From Clostridiales bacterium (GTDB taxonomy: Bacteria > Bacillota > Clostridia > Christensenellales > Aristaeellaceae), in assembly GCA_004557905.1 (NCBI GenBank), contig SFFH01000010.1, positions 13,775-77,774 on the forward strand: a stretch of 64,000 nt of DNA, read 5' to 3'. The notes under the pieces were generated by a model, which worked only from the letters and a program-made list of their open reading frames with translations, searched no databases and was not told the origin of the DNA. The position numbers were made by a program, and so were the translations under genes. Position 1 is the first letter of the stretch. Every line of letters starts with the position of its first letter. Shown one piece after another: positions 47,535 through 55,173 of this stretch.

Positions 47535-48827
47535 TTATGCTTTGCTCAGCCTGCGCCGCACTTTTTTCAGCATACCCTTGAGGCGTGCAATCTCCTCCGG
47601 CCTGAACAGGAACACGTCGCGCACCGGGATGTTGTAGGTTCTCAGATAATACACAAGGAAGCAGCCGCCCGCCACCGCGTAGGAGGCCACCGACGCGGCC
47701 GCCGCACCCATCTTGCCCCACAGCGGGATGGTGACCATGTTGACCAGGATGTTGACCACGACGGAGACGGTCAGCATGCCCAGGTACACGTATTTTTTAC
47801 CCTGCGCCAGCAACAGCGTGCCGATGATCTTGAAATAGCTCATCGGGATGATGCCCGCAATCAGCAGCACCGTGACCGCGTACGCCGGCAGGTATTCCGC
47901 GCCGGCCAGCAGCCAGATGACCGGCTTGCCCAGCAGGAGGATGCCTGCGATCATCACGAGCGTCAGATAGAAGTTGACCTTCATGCTCATGGTCACCTCG
48001 CCGATCGCGTCGTCCTTCGCCGTGCGCGAGAAGAGCACCTCGCGGAACGCGTCCGGGATCAGCCAGCCGTACTCGGAGAGCGACACGCCCAGCGTGTAAA
48101 AGCCGATCTCCGCGTCCGGCACGCCGAACATGTAGCCCATCATCAGCGTATCCACCCGGTAGTTGAGCGTGGTCATCAGCGTCGTGATCATCGACACGAT
48201 GCCGAAAGGCACGATCTTCGCCGCGAACCGCAGGTCCGCGCGCAGTGGATTGGGCATACGCCGCATGCGCCGCAGCGCCATGACGATGGTGATCAGATCG
48301 CCCACGACAACCAGCGCCAGGGAGACCAGAATCGTGCGCTCCATCGTGTAGAACGCGAGGATGGTGATGATCGTGTTGGTGATGCGGGCGGTGAAGAAGA
48401 TCCTGTTCTTGTACTTCACGTCCTCCACCATGATCATGAAGCTCAGCTGGTTGGCCAGCACCTGGATCGGCGCGATCAGACAAACCGCCGTCAGCGCGAA
48501 GGACTGAAGTACCGCGGCGCCCGCGATGCCGATGACCATGTAGGCGACAAACTGCAGCAGGAAGATGCGCAGGAATTTATCCAGCACATCCGGCTCGCCC
48601 TGCCGCTTGTAATACGGATACGGCTGGTACAGGCCGAAGTTCGCCGTGACGGCGACGATGGAGATCATCGAGGAAATCTGTCCCAGCTCACCCTTGAGCT
48701 CCGGACCCAGGAAGCGGTTGGAGTAGCTTGAGGCAATCAGGCCGATGACCACCGCCATGATCTTGGTGAAGATGGTATAGACGTAATCGTTACCCGTGAT
48801 CCGGCGGGCGATGCTTTTGAGACGCAT
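47535..48827 (-). CDS. Polysaccharide flippase-type membrane protein (MOP superfamily)
   Basis: 430 residues; ATG 48827 after GAGGAGA. Twelve or so membrane helices with the Wzx/oligosaccharide flippase start YTIFTKIMAVVIGLIASSYS and NRFLGPELKGELGQISSMIS, and the mid-region LNYRVDTLMMGYMFG. It would move lipid-linked sugars across the membrane. No glycosyltransferases are nearby; the genes after it encode an AAA ATPase and an ABC-F protein. Confidence 0.85.
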   Translation of the reverse strand: MRLKSIARRITGNDYVYTIFTKIMAVVIGLIASSYSNRFLGPELKGELGQISSMISIVAVTANFGLYQPYPYYKRQGEPDVLDKFLRIFLLQFVAYMVIGIAGAAVLQSFALTAVCLIAPIQVLANQLSFMIMVEDVKYKNRIFFTARITNTIITILAFYTMERTILVSLALVVVGDLITIVMALRRMRRMPNPLRADLRFAAKIVPFGIVSMITTLMTTLNYRVDTLMMGYMFGVPDAEIGFYTLGVSLSEYGWLIPDAFREVLFSRTAKDDAIGEVTMSMKVNFYLTLVMIAGILLLGKPVIWLLAGAEYLPAYAVTVLLIAGIIPMSYFKIIGTLLLAQGKKYVYLGMLTVSVVVNILVNMVTIPLWGKMGAAAASVASYAVAGGCFLVYYLRTYNIPVRDVFLFRPEEIARLKGMLKKVRRRLSKA

Positions 48828-48865
48828 AGACTCTCTCCTCAATCATCCATAAATATACAGTTTAT

Positions 48866-48894
48866 ATTATAGCGCCTGGGAGATGGATTTGCAA
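48866..48894 (-). promoter_or_regulatory. Promoter of the flippase gene run
   Basis: TTGCAA, 17 bp, TATAAT on the minus strand, about 40 bases before the start. Confidence 0.75.
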
Positions 48895-48914
48895 ACCGTT
48901 TTGGCTGACCTTTC

Positions 48915-48942
48915 ACACCGTCACGGACCGGAACATAGCATG
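48915..48942 (+). promoter_or_regulatory. Possible sigma-K-type promoter of the second cysteine-rich gene
   Basis: AC, 17 bp, CATAGCATG, of the same form as the box at 22429-22455 (CATA, three bases, TG). The leader would be about 100 bases. Confidence 0.28.
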
Positions 48943-49051
48943 CAGTGGAGCCTCACCCTGCAAGCTCCCGCAGAGCATCGTCAGATGCCAACTTAGCGGA
49001 ATCGCCAATGGCGGCGATCCGTCTTCCATAAACCTACGGAGGTGCGACAAA

Positions 49052-49702
49052 ATGTCCTTTTGCCATCCCTTTCTGAACGGCTGCGACGGCTTCGGCTGCG
49101 GCTGCAGTTCCTTCTGTCCCTTCCCGGACTGGATTCATCCGCTGCTGTGCAATCCGACGCAGTTCTGCTGCGTGGGCAACGACAACGGCCCGACGCTGGT
49201 GATCCACAGCATCCTTCTGGAGCCCTGCGGCAACCAGAGCTGCACGCCGCGCACGCTGCGCATCCGCATCACCGGCCCGAGCTTCCCCTGCGGCGAATTC
49301 TTCACGCTGCGGGTGGGCAGCTGCACCGAGATCGACGAGCCGCTGGTCATCACGAACCTTGAGCCCGGCCAGTACGAGATCGAGCAGATTCTCTCCTCCT
49401 GCCGCGAGTTTGATACCACCTTCACCGGCCCGATCTGCAACGGCTGCGTCTCCATCACCTGCTCCGTCGTGCCCACGGTCATCACCATCGTCAACCGCAA
49501 GCGCTTCTGCCGCCGCTGCCGTCGGCACGGCTGCGGCTGCAGCAACTGCGGCTGCAATATCTGCGGCAACAACTGTGGCTGCAACAGCTGCGGCAACCGC
49601 TGCGACGGCGACTGCGGCCGCGGGCAGATCTGCGACAGATGCGGCTGCCGCGACTGTGACGAGCACCATCACCACGAGCATCGCGAGCGCGAGGAGCGCT
49701 GA
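49052..49702 (+). CDS. Cysteine-rich protein with histidine-rich tail, presumed spore protein
   Basis: 216 residues; ATG 49052 after GGAGG. No signal peptide. The first 30 residues (CHPFLNGCDGFGCGCSSFC) are dense in Cys and Gly. The middle part (about 45-140) has a transthyretin- or SpaA-like beta pattern, PCGEFFTLRVGSCTEIDEP and VITNLEPGQYEIEQIL. From about 155 come many CGC and NCGC steps, and the end is CDEHHHHEHREREER. Cysteines and histidines could bind metal or cross-link. Similar in style to the protein at 22.5 kb but not a clear paralogue. Adjacent to sleB-ypeB, so a spore-surface role is likely. Confidence 0.6.
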   Translation: MSFCHPFLNGCDGFGCGCSSFCPFPDWIHPLLCNPTQFCCVGNDNGPTLVIHSILLEPCGNQSCTPRTLRIRITGPSFPCGEFFTLRVGSCTEIDEPLVITNLEPGQYEIEQILSSCREFDTTFTGPICNGCVSITCSVVPTVITIVNRKRFCRRCRRHGCGCSNCGCNICGNNCGCNSCGNRCDGDCGRGQICDRCGCRDCDEHHHHEHREREER

Positions 49703-49710
49703 ACAGGCAA

Positions 49711-49734
49711 GGGGAGATACGCGCGTATCTCCCC
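49711..49734. terminator. Bidirectional hairpin, perfect 24-base palindrome
   Basis: GGGGAGATACGC and its exact complement; the cysteine-rich gene and ypeB converge on it. T runs are short, so it is a weak terminator by rule. Confidence 0.55.
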
Positions 49735-49743
49735 TTCACCGCG

Positions 49744-51072
49744 TCAGATCGCGGTCTCGCCGTCCCCGGTCTGCGCCACGCGCAGAATTTTCTCCGCCTC
49801 GCCCGTCCGCGCGTCCACATACGCGTAGTATGCCGCGCCGGCAAAGTCGCCCCTGAACTCCCAGCAGAGCTTCTCGCCGCCGTCCGTGGGGATCACGCAC
49901 AAGCGCGTGTTCTGCACGTGCAGGCGGCTGGAAAGCGTCTGCTGCGCCTGCGAAACCGTCAGCGCGGGCGAAAGGTCCCCGCGCGTCTCGTGGTTCATCA
50001 GGTACTGCGAGCACTCCGCACCGACCACCGTGCCCGTCTCCCGGCTCACCTGCACCTTCACCTGATCCGGGTACAGCAGCACACCGTCCTGAACGCTGGC
50101 GAAGTTCGCCACGATCATGCCGTCATATTCCTGCACAAAGCACTGCTCCATCTCGCCAAAGCCCATGTCGTCCAGGTACAGCTTCGCCGCGCGCAGACAT
50201 TCCTCCCGGCCGACGCGCGATTCGAACGCCGCCGCCTCCGGCATCATCCACAGCAGGTGGCCGCCCTGCCCCGTCACCTGCACGCTCACCGCGCCGCGGT
50301 CCGTCTGCGCGGAAAAGCCGAACGCCTCAAACTGCCCGCCGCTGTCCGCCGCGTCCGTCACCCGGTCCGCCGTCGTCCCGGCATAGCGCGCCGCAGCCTC
50401 CCTCGCCTGCTCGCGCGTGATGCGCCCGCCCGTCAATCCCTTGGGCTGACCCGTGGTCCGGCCGTCGGAGAACGGGCCGTCGTAGATCAGCGATGGATAG
50501 TCCATGCCGCTGTCGCCCGTGATCGCCGCCTCCGGCCAATCGCCCGACGCGTCGGCGTACAGGTCGATCTCTCCCATCGGCTCGGTGTACAGTTGCTCGC
50601 TCACGCGGCTCAGGTGCGCATTGAGCCCCTGGCAGGTGACGAGCAGCTGTTCAATCTGCGCCTCGTCGCTCGTGGTCAGCATGCCGCCGCCGGAGACCTG
50701 CGCCGCCAGCGTCATCACATAATCCCCCATCTGCCCGGCAAACTTCATCGCGCCGGCAGCCGCCTCGTGGCTCAGCGGCAGGCGCGACAGCCCGTTTTCC
50801 ACGTGCTGCGCCAGCAGCGCTGTCTCGCTGAGCAGGTTCACGCTCTGGCTCGCGCCCGAGGCGATCAGCAGCTTTTGCAGGTTCACCTCGATGTCCGCCA
50901 TCGCGCTGACTACGTCCGTCATGTCCCGCTGCCGCTCCATGGACAGCCGCGTCTTCAGCGCCCGGTTGTCGGCGCTCTGCGCGGCATTTACGCCCAGCGA
51001 CACGCACAGCAGCACCGCGAACAAAATGGCCAGCCCCGCGCTGTAGCGAAGGCGCTTCCTTTCCTTCCTCAT
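49744..51072 (-). CDS. ypeB: Germination protein YpeB
   Basis: 442 residues; ATG 51072 after GGGAGG. A signal-anchor (about 10-30) is followed by the YpeB N-terminal helical domain (SAMADIEVNLQKLLIASGAS, about 58) and PepSY-like repeats in the C-terminal half: GGRITREQAREAAARY (about 215), VGREECLRAAKLYLDDMGF and the last one ending YVDARTGEAEKIL. YpeB stabilises the cortex-lytic enzyme SleB in dormant spores. Its gene follows sleB by 13 bases. Confidence 0.92.
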   Translation of the reverse strand: MRKERKRLRYSAGLAILFAVLLCVSLGVNAAQSADNRALKTRLSMERQRDMTDVVSAMADIEVNLQKLLIASGASQSVNLLSETALLAQHVENGLSRLPLSHEAAAGAMKFAGQMGDYVMTLAAQVSGGGMLTTSDEAQIEQLLVTCQGLNAHLSRVSEQLYTEPMGEIDLYADASGDWPEAAITGDSGMDYPSLIYDGPFSDGRTTGQPKGLTGGRITREQAREAAARYAGTTADRVTDAADSGGQFEAFGFSAQTDRGAVSVQVTGQGGHLLWMMPEAAAFESRVGREECLRAAKLYLDDMGFGEMEQCFVQEYDGMIVANFASVQDGVLLYPDQVKVQVSRETGTVVGAECSQYLMNHETRGDLSPALTVSQAQQTLSSRLHVQNTRLCVIPTDGGEKLCWEFRGDFAGAAYYAYVDARTGEAEKILRVAQTGDGETAI

Positions 51073-51085
51073 GCCGCGCCTCCCG

Positions 51086-51769
51086 TCACACCGCAAAGCT
51101 GTGCTCGCCGATGTTCAGCCGCACCTCGCGCGTCCAGATCCATTTGCTCGTCGCCGTCGCGGGGTTGTAATAGTACAGGCAGCCGCCCGTCGGGTCCCAG
51201 CCGTTGAGCGCGTCGCGCGCCGCACGGCGGCTCTGCTCGCCCGGCGTCAGGTTGATCTGCCCGTCCGATACCGCGTCGAATGCGCCGGACTGGTAGATCA
51301 CCCCGGCGATGGTGTTGGGGAACTTGCTGCTCTTCACGCGGTTCAAAACCACCGCGCCGACCGCCACCATGCCCACATACGGCTCGCCGCGCGCCTCGCC
51401 GTGGATGAGCCGCGCCAGAAGCTCCACGTCGCTCGCGTACGAATTGCTCGTGCTGGTGGAGGCCGCCACCGCCGAGACGGGCGCGCCGGAGATGCCCAGC
51501 GCGTTCAGCGTGTTGGTTCCAACGACGCCGTCCGCCGTCAGCCCGTTTCTGCGCTGGAACAGCACCACCGCGTCATACGTCGCCTGCCCGAAGATCCCGT
51601 CGACCGCGCCGTCGTAATAGCCCCACTGCTTGAGCTTCTGCTGCACCTGACGCACCTGCGTGCCGCGCGAGCCCCAGTACACCGCCGCACGCGCCTCCTG
51701 CGCGCCCATCGCCACGAGCAGCGCCGCGCACAGCAGGGCGGCGCACAGGCGTTTTCCCCATCTGCTCAC
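51086..51769 (-). CDS. sleB: Spore cortex-lytic enzyme SleB
   Basis: 227 residues from GTG 51769, with GGAGAGGCGG upstream; no ATG fits. Signal peptide (CAALLCAALLVAMGAQEARA), then a peptidoglycan-binding domain (WGSRGTQVRQVQQKLKQWGY, about 33) and a C-terminal lytic transglycosylase (Hydrolase_2) domain with the catalytic region VELLARLIHGEARGEPYVGM (Glu, about 115) and GGCLYYYNPATATSKWIWTR. It degrades spore cortex in germination. The GTG overlaps the stop codon of the small secreted ORF just upstream. Confidence 0.93.
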   Translation of the reverse strand: MSRWGKRLCAALLCAALLVAMGAQEARAAVYWGSRGTQVRQVQQKLKQWGYYDGAVDGIFGQATYDAVVLFQRRNGLTADGVVGTNTLNALGISGAPVSAVAASTSTSNSYASDVELLARLIHGEARGEPYVGMVAVGAVVLNRVKSSKFPNTIAGVIYQSGAFDAVSDGQINLTPGEQSRRAARDALNGWDPTGGCLYYYNPATATSKWIWTREVRLNIGEHSFAV

Positions 51770-51927
51770 AGGAACACCGCCTCTCCCGCCGTCGCTTCCA
51801 GCCAATCCGGCGGCACGAGCTGCGGAAAGAGCATGCTGAAAAACACCGGCTGCGCGTGGGCGGATATCTTCTGCGCGGGCAGGAGCAGCACAGCGGAAAG
51901 GAGAACGGCAGAAAAAAGGCGACCCAT
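51766..51927 (-). CDS. Small secreted ORF coupled to sleB (53 residues)
   Basis: ATG 51927 with GGGAG eight bases upstream, stop TGA at 51766. The product MGRLFSAVLLSAVLLLPAQK starts like a signal peptide with a possible cleavage after ISAHA, leaving about 27 residues that end PPDWLEATAGEAVFL. The TGA overlaps the sleB GTG start (GTGA), the pattern of translational coupling. It is not known to me from other sleB-ypeB operons. It might be a leader that only drives sleB translation, or a short exported partner. Confidence 0.55.
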   Translation of the reverse strand: MGRLFSAVLLSAVLLLPAQKISAHAQPVFFSMLFPQLVPPDWLEATAGEAVFL

Positions 51928-51984
51928 GTAAGCATCTCCCATCAAGCGGTTTGATGTCCACAGGTTCGCCAGGTTTTATGAGAT

Positions 51985-52872
51985 TTATGCGTCTTCCCCG
52001 ATCACCACGCCGCACTCCGCGGTGCGCATCATCCGGCAGGCGGGATAGGTCTTCTGCAGCTCCTGCGCTGCCTTTCGGCACGCGCCCGCATGCAGGAACA
52101 CGCCGAACACCGCCGAGCCGCTGCCCGTCATGCGCGCGCCGACGGCGCCGGCCGCCTCGATCTCACGGATGGCCTTGTCGATGTCCGGGCGCAGGCGGCG
52201 GGACACCGGCTCCAGCACGTTGCCCAGGCTCCTGCCCAGCAGGCGCACGTCGCCGTTTTGCAGCGCGCGCTGCGCGGCCTCGTTGTCCGGCCGGTCCTCG
52301 TCGCGGATGCCGTCCTCGTGCAGGGCGGTAAAGACCTCCTTGGTGGACAAGCCGCGGCACGGCTGGAATGCCACGATGTACAGCGGCCGCTTCATCGCGA
52401 TGGGCGTCAGCCTTTCGCCCACGCCCTGCGCGCGCTGCAAACCGCCGCGGATGCAGAACGGCACGTCCGCGCCAACCATCAGACCGATCTCCTCCAGCGC
52501 ATCGTCCGAAAGGCCCAGACCCCACAGGACGTTCAGGCCCTTGAGCGCCGCCGCCGCGTCGCTGCTGCCGCCGCCCATGCCCGCCGCGACGGGGATGTAC
52601 TTGCGCAGCGTGATGGCCGCGCCCTTCGTGCAGCCGGTGTGCGCCTGCAGCGCTCTTGCCGCGCGCAGCACGAGGTTGCTCTCGTCCGCCGGCACATAGC
52701 CGCCACCCATGCGCACGGACAGCGTCAGCGCGTCCGCGTCCTCCATCGTCATCTGGTCACAGAGCGTGACCGACTGCATGAGCATGTCGAGGTCGTGATA
52801 CCCGTTGGGAAGCACGCCCACGACGTCGAGCGTCCAGTTGATCTTGGCCCTCGCCTGAATCTTCAGCTTCAT
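51985..52872 (-). CDS. ispE: 4-diphosphocytidyl-2-C-methyl-D-erythritol kinase
   Basis: 295 residues; ATG 52872 after GGAAGGAAAC. GHMP kinase of the non-mevalonate isoprenoid pathway. Motifs: QARAKINWTLDVVGVLPNGYHDL region at the N-terminus (ARAKINWTL), the glycine-rich loop PVAAGMGGGSSDAAAALKGL (about 92-111) and GAVGARMTGSGSAVFGVF near the C-terminus. Last standard gene before the sleB unit, 57 bases upstream. Confidence 0.95.
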   Translation of the reverse strand: MKLKIQARAKINWTLDVVGVLPNGYHDLDMLMQSVTLCDQMTMEDADALTLSVRMGGGYVPADESNLVLRAARALQAHTGCTKGAAITLRKYIPVAAGMGGGSSDAAAALKGLNVLWGLGLSDDALEEIGLMVGADVPFCIRGGLQRAQGVGERLTPIAMKRPLYIVAFQPCRGLSTKEVFTALHEDGIRDEDRPDNEAAQRALQNGDVRLLGRSLGNVLEPVSRRLRPDIDKAIREIEAAGAVGARMTGSGSAVFGVFLHAGACRKAAQELQKTYPACRMMRTAECGVVIGEDA

Positions 52873-52940
52873 CTGTTTCCTTCCCCCTGCCCGCCATGCG
52901 GGCCTTCTGCGCATATTCTGTCCCTATGGATTGGGATTTT

Positions 52941-52969
52941 ATTGTACCACAGCTTCGCGCAAACCACAA
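52941..52969 (-). promoter_or_regulatory. Promoter of ispE
   Basis: TTGTGG, 17 bp, TACAAT on the minus strand. Confidence 0.6.
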
Positions 52970-53082
52970 CGAGCGCGTTTCGCGTGCGGCTCTCGTCATT
53001 CATTCTCCACCTGATATCTCATTATTCCAGAGTTTTCCGCTGGCTGCTCCACATATTCTCCACTCCATCTGTTTTTTCCTGC

Positions 53083-53111
53083 TTGACAGTTTTCCCTCTC
53101 TCCATTATCAT
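53083..53111 (+). promoter_or_regulatory. Promoter of the YitT-type gene
   Basis: TTGACA, 17 bp, TATCAT. It places the 5' end at about 53118, just before ATG 53127 that lacks a ribosome binding site, which favours the later TTG start. Confidence 0.8.
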
Positions 53112-53144
53112 AGGCTCTATATATTTATGGAAGGATTTGTTATC

Positions 53145-53765
53145 TTGCGCATTTCCCTGCGATCCTGCCTGCTCGCCCTGCTGGGCAGCGCCATTCTCGC
53201 CTTCGGCCTGTACAACGTACATGCGTTCTCCGGCGTCACGGAGGGCGGCATTCTGGGGCTGACGCTGCTGCTGCATCACTGGCTGGATCTCTCGCCGTCC
53301 GTGTCAGGCCTGGTGCTCAACGCGGCGTGTTATCTCTTCGGGCTGAAGACGCTCGGTCCTCTGTTCATCTTCTATTCCGCCATTGCGGGCGGCGGCTTCT
53401 CCCTGTTCTACGCGATCTTTGAGCAGTTCCCGCCGCTGTGGCCGCAGCTGGCCGGCATGCCATTGCTCGCGGCCGTCGTGGGCGCGCTGTTTGTCGGCGT
53501 CGGCGTGGGCCTGAGCGTGCGCGCGGGCGGCGCGCCCGGCGGCGACGACGCGCTGGCCATGACACTGGGCAAGCTGCTTCATCAGCCCATCGAGCGCATC
53601 TACCTCGTCAGCGACCTGGTCGTGCTCGCGCTCTCCGTCAGCTATCTGCCGCTGCCCAACCTCGCCTGCTCGCTGCTCACCGTTCTGCTCTCCGGGCAGA
53701 TCATCGGGCTGATCCAGCGCATTCCGGCCAGGACATCGTATTGTCCAGATCAAAACGAGCCATAA
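53145..53765 (+). CDS. YitT family membrane protein
   Basis: 206 residues from TTG 53145, nine bases after AAGGA; ATG 53127 has no ribosome binding site. Five or six membrane segments; the DUF161-type blocks are SGVTEGGILGLTLLLHH, SGLVLNAACYLFGLKTLG and GVGLSVRAGGAPGGDDALAM. The usual DUF2179 cytoplasmic tail is missing. Function unknown; the family may transport small ions or metabolites. The repeat copy C begins at its stop codon. Confidence 0.85.
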   Translation: MRISLRSCLLALLGSAILAFGLYNVHAFSGVTEGGILGLTLLLHHWLDLSPSVSGLVLNAACYLFGLKTLGPLFIFYSAIAGGGFSLFYAIFEQFPPLWPQLAGMPLLAAVVGALFVGVGVGLSVRAGGAPGGDDALAMTLGKLLHQPIERIYLVSDLVVLALSVSYLPLPNLACSLLTVLLSGQIIGLIQRIPARTSYCPDQNEP

Positions 53766-53852
53766 GCGCGAAGCGAAGAAGGGGGCTGGGGACTACGTCC
53801 CCAGGCAGGGCTTGGGGCAGCCGCCCCAACGTTCCCATTCTTCAAAAGAATG
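53763..53852 (+). repeat. Dispersed structured intergenic repeat, copy C (5' part)
   Basis: TAAGCGCGAAGCGAAGAAGG starts on the stop codon of the YitT-type gene. Hairpins: CTGGGGAC TAC GTCCCCAG (53786-53804) and TTGGGGC AGCC GCCCCAA, then CAACGTTCCCATTC as in copy A. The 3' end of copies A and B (GGCAAGAATCGCAGCGGAGC) is missing; another hairpin follows instead. Confidence 0.72.
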
Positions 53853-53854
53853 TA

Positions 53855-53892
53855 GTCTCAGAGCAGGCTGCGCAGCAGCCTATGATTGAGAC
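53855..53892 (+). other. Stem-loop after repeat copy C
   Basis: GTCTCA and TGAGAC enclose AGGCTGC GCA GCAGCCT, giving a two-part stem with unpaired bases between. Confidence 0.5.
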
Positions 53893-53908
53893 GGGTTCAA
53901 AGAAAACA

Positions 53909-53982
53909 GAGCGTTTTCTCCACTCAAGCCGATATTCAATCAGCTTTCAGGGGAAGACGCTCCACTTTTTATTCTCTTTTTT
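53909..53982 (+). terminator. Terminator of the YitT-type gene
   Basis: A 13-pair stem (53909-53921 with 53950-53962) with a 28-base loop is followed by a T-rich run (CTTTTTATTCTCTTTTTT). Confidence 0.6.
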
Positions 53983-53997
53983 GCAATTTCAGGTAAC

Positions 53998-55173
53998 TTA
54001 CTCCACATTTCCCTTGATGTACACATCCTCCGCGATGGCGGCCAGCCGCCGCGTGATGCGCATGATGCCGTTGTCGCGTTTGGTGTTGCATCCATTGGTC
54101 ATCACGACGATCACCAGCTCGTTTTCCGGCTCGACGTACAGGTTGCAGACGATGCCCTCGTCCGTGCCCTGATGACCGTACACGCGCAGGCCCTCAAAGA
54201 GCGTATCCTGACGAATAGTGAAGAAGGTGTACGGCGAATCCGCCGTGATGCCGTCCGTCTCTTCGCTGTGCTCCCGGCGCATGGCCGCGACGGCCTCCCC
54301 GCTGATCACACGCACGCCGTCGACCGTACCGTCGCCGCAGATCGCGATGCCCAGCCTCGCCAGATCGCGCGGGCGGATGAGCAGCCTGCCGATGGTGACG
54401 CGGTAATGATAATCCGGGCGGGCCTCCTGCGTGTATTGCTGCCGCAGCATGTACGACGGTGCAAGATAGAGCGAGCCATCCTTGTTGTACACCGCTGCGA
54501 TGTTTTCCGGATGGGCAAGCTGCGCGGCGCTGTATGCCGCGTCGATGCCCAGCGGATCAAAGAGCGTCTTTCTCATGTAGGAGGACACGTCCATCCCGGT
54601 CACGGACTCAATGATTGCACCGGTGATGCCCGCGCCGAAATTGGAATAGGCATATTCGCTGCCGGGCTTCACGTCCGTCTTGAAATTGCTGCCCGCTTTC
54701 TTTTTGACGTCGATCATGTCGGACAGAATGCTCACCTGACTGGCGAACGAGCTGTTTTCCACCAGACCCGCCGTGTGGGACATCAGCATCCGCAGCGTGA
54801 TGGGCGTATCCATGAAGGACGGATTGCGCACGGTATACCCCAGGTAGGTGCTGATGTCCTCATCCGGATCGAGGATGCCCTCATCCATCATCTTCATCAG
54901 CCCGATGCCTGTGACCAGCTTCGTCACGGATGCGCAGCGGAAATAGGTATCCTCGCTGACCGGCACGCGCGTTGTCTTCTGCTGTATGCCATAGTAGCGC
55001 TCATAGACGATGCTGCCGTGCTGGGCGACGACGAACGCGCCGCCCACGGCATTCGACGCGCGGAACACCTCGTCCACGCGCGCATCCATGTTCTGTTCTT
55101 CGGCCGCCGCCGGCATGGCAAACGCCATCATCAGCGCCAGTACCTGCGCCAGTATCCTCCTCAACCGCCTCAT
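53998..55173 (-). CDS. Secreted serine beta-lactamase-fold hydrolase
   Basis: 391 residues; ATG 55173 overlaps the stop of the GntR gene (TGATG). Signal peptide ILAQVLALMMAFAMPAAAEE. Class C/DD-peptidase-type motifs: CASVTKL (SxxK, about 73), EYAYSNFGAG (YxN, about 160) and YGHQGTDEG (HxG, about 340). It could trim peptidoglycan or hydrolyse esters; resistance to beta-lactams is not implied. The location after a GntR regulator suggests shared control. Confidence 0.88.
   Translation of the reverse strand: MRRLRRILAQVLALMMAFAMPAAAEEQNMDARVDEVFRASNAVGGAFVVAQHGSIVYERYYGIQQKTTRVPVSEDTYFRCASVTKLVTGIGLMKMMDEGILDPDEDISTYLGYTVRNPSFMDTPITLRMLMSHTAGLVENSSFASQVSILSDMIDVKKKAGSNFKTDVKPGSEYAYSNFGAGITGAIIESVTGMDVSSYMRKTLFDPLGIDAAYSAAQLAHPENIAAVYNKDGSLYLAPSYMLRQQYTQEARPDYHYRVTIGRLLIRPRDLARLGIAICGDGTVDGVRVISGEAVAAMRREHSEETDGITADSPYTFFTIRQDTLFEGLRVYGHQGTDEGIVCNLYVEPENELVIVVMTNGCNTKRDNGIMRITRRLAAIAEDVYIKGNVE

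Noticed and set aside
49711..49734. 24-base perfect palindrome as an operator or att site
   Set aside because: It lies exactly between two converging genes, so a shared terminator hairpin explains it better.
51573..51935. 120-codon frame overlapping the sleB start region
   Set aside because: Cys/Arg-rich shadow frame; the 53-codon frame with signal peptide and stop-start overlap is the better choice.
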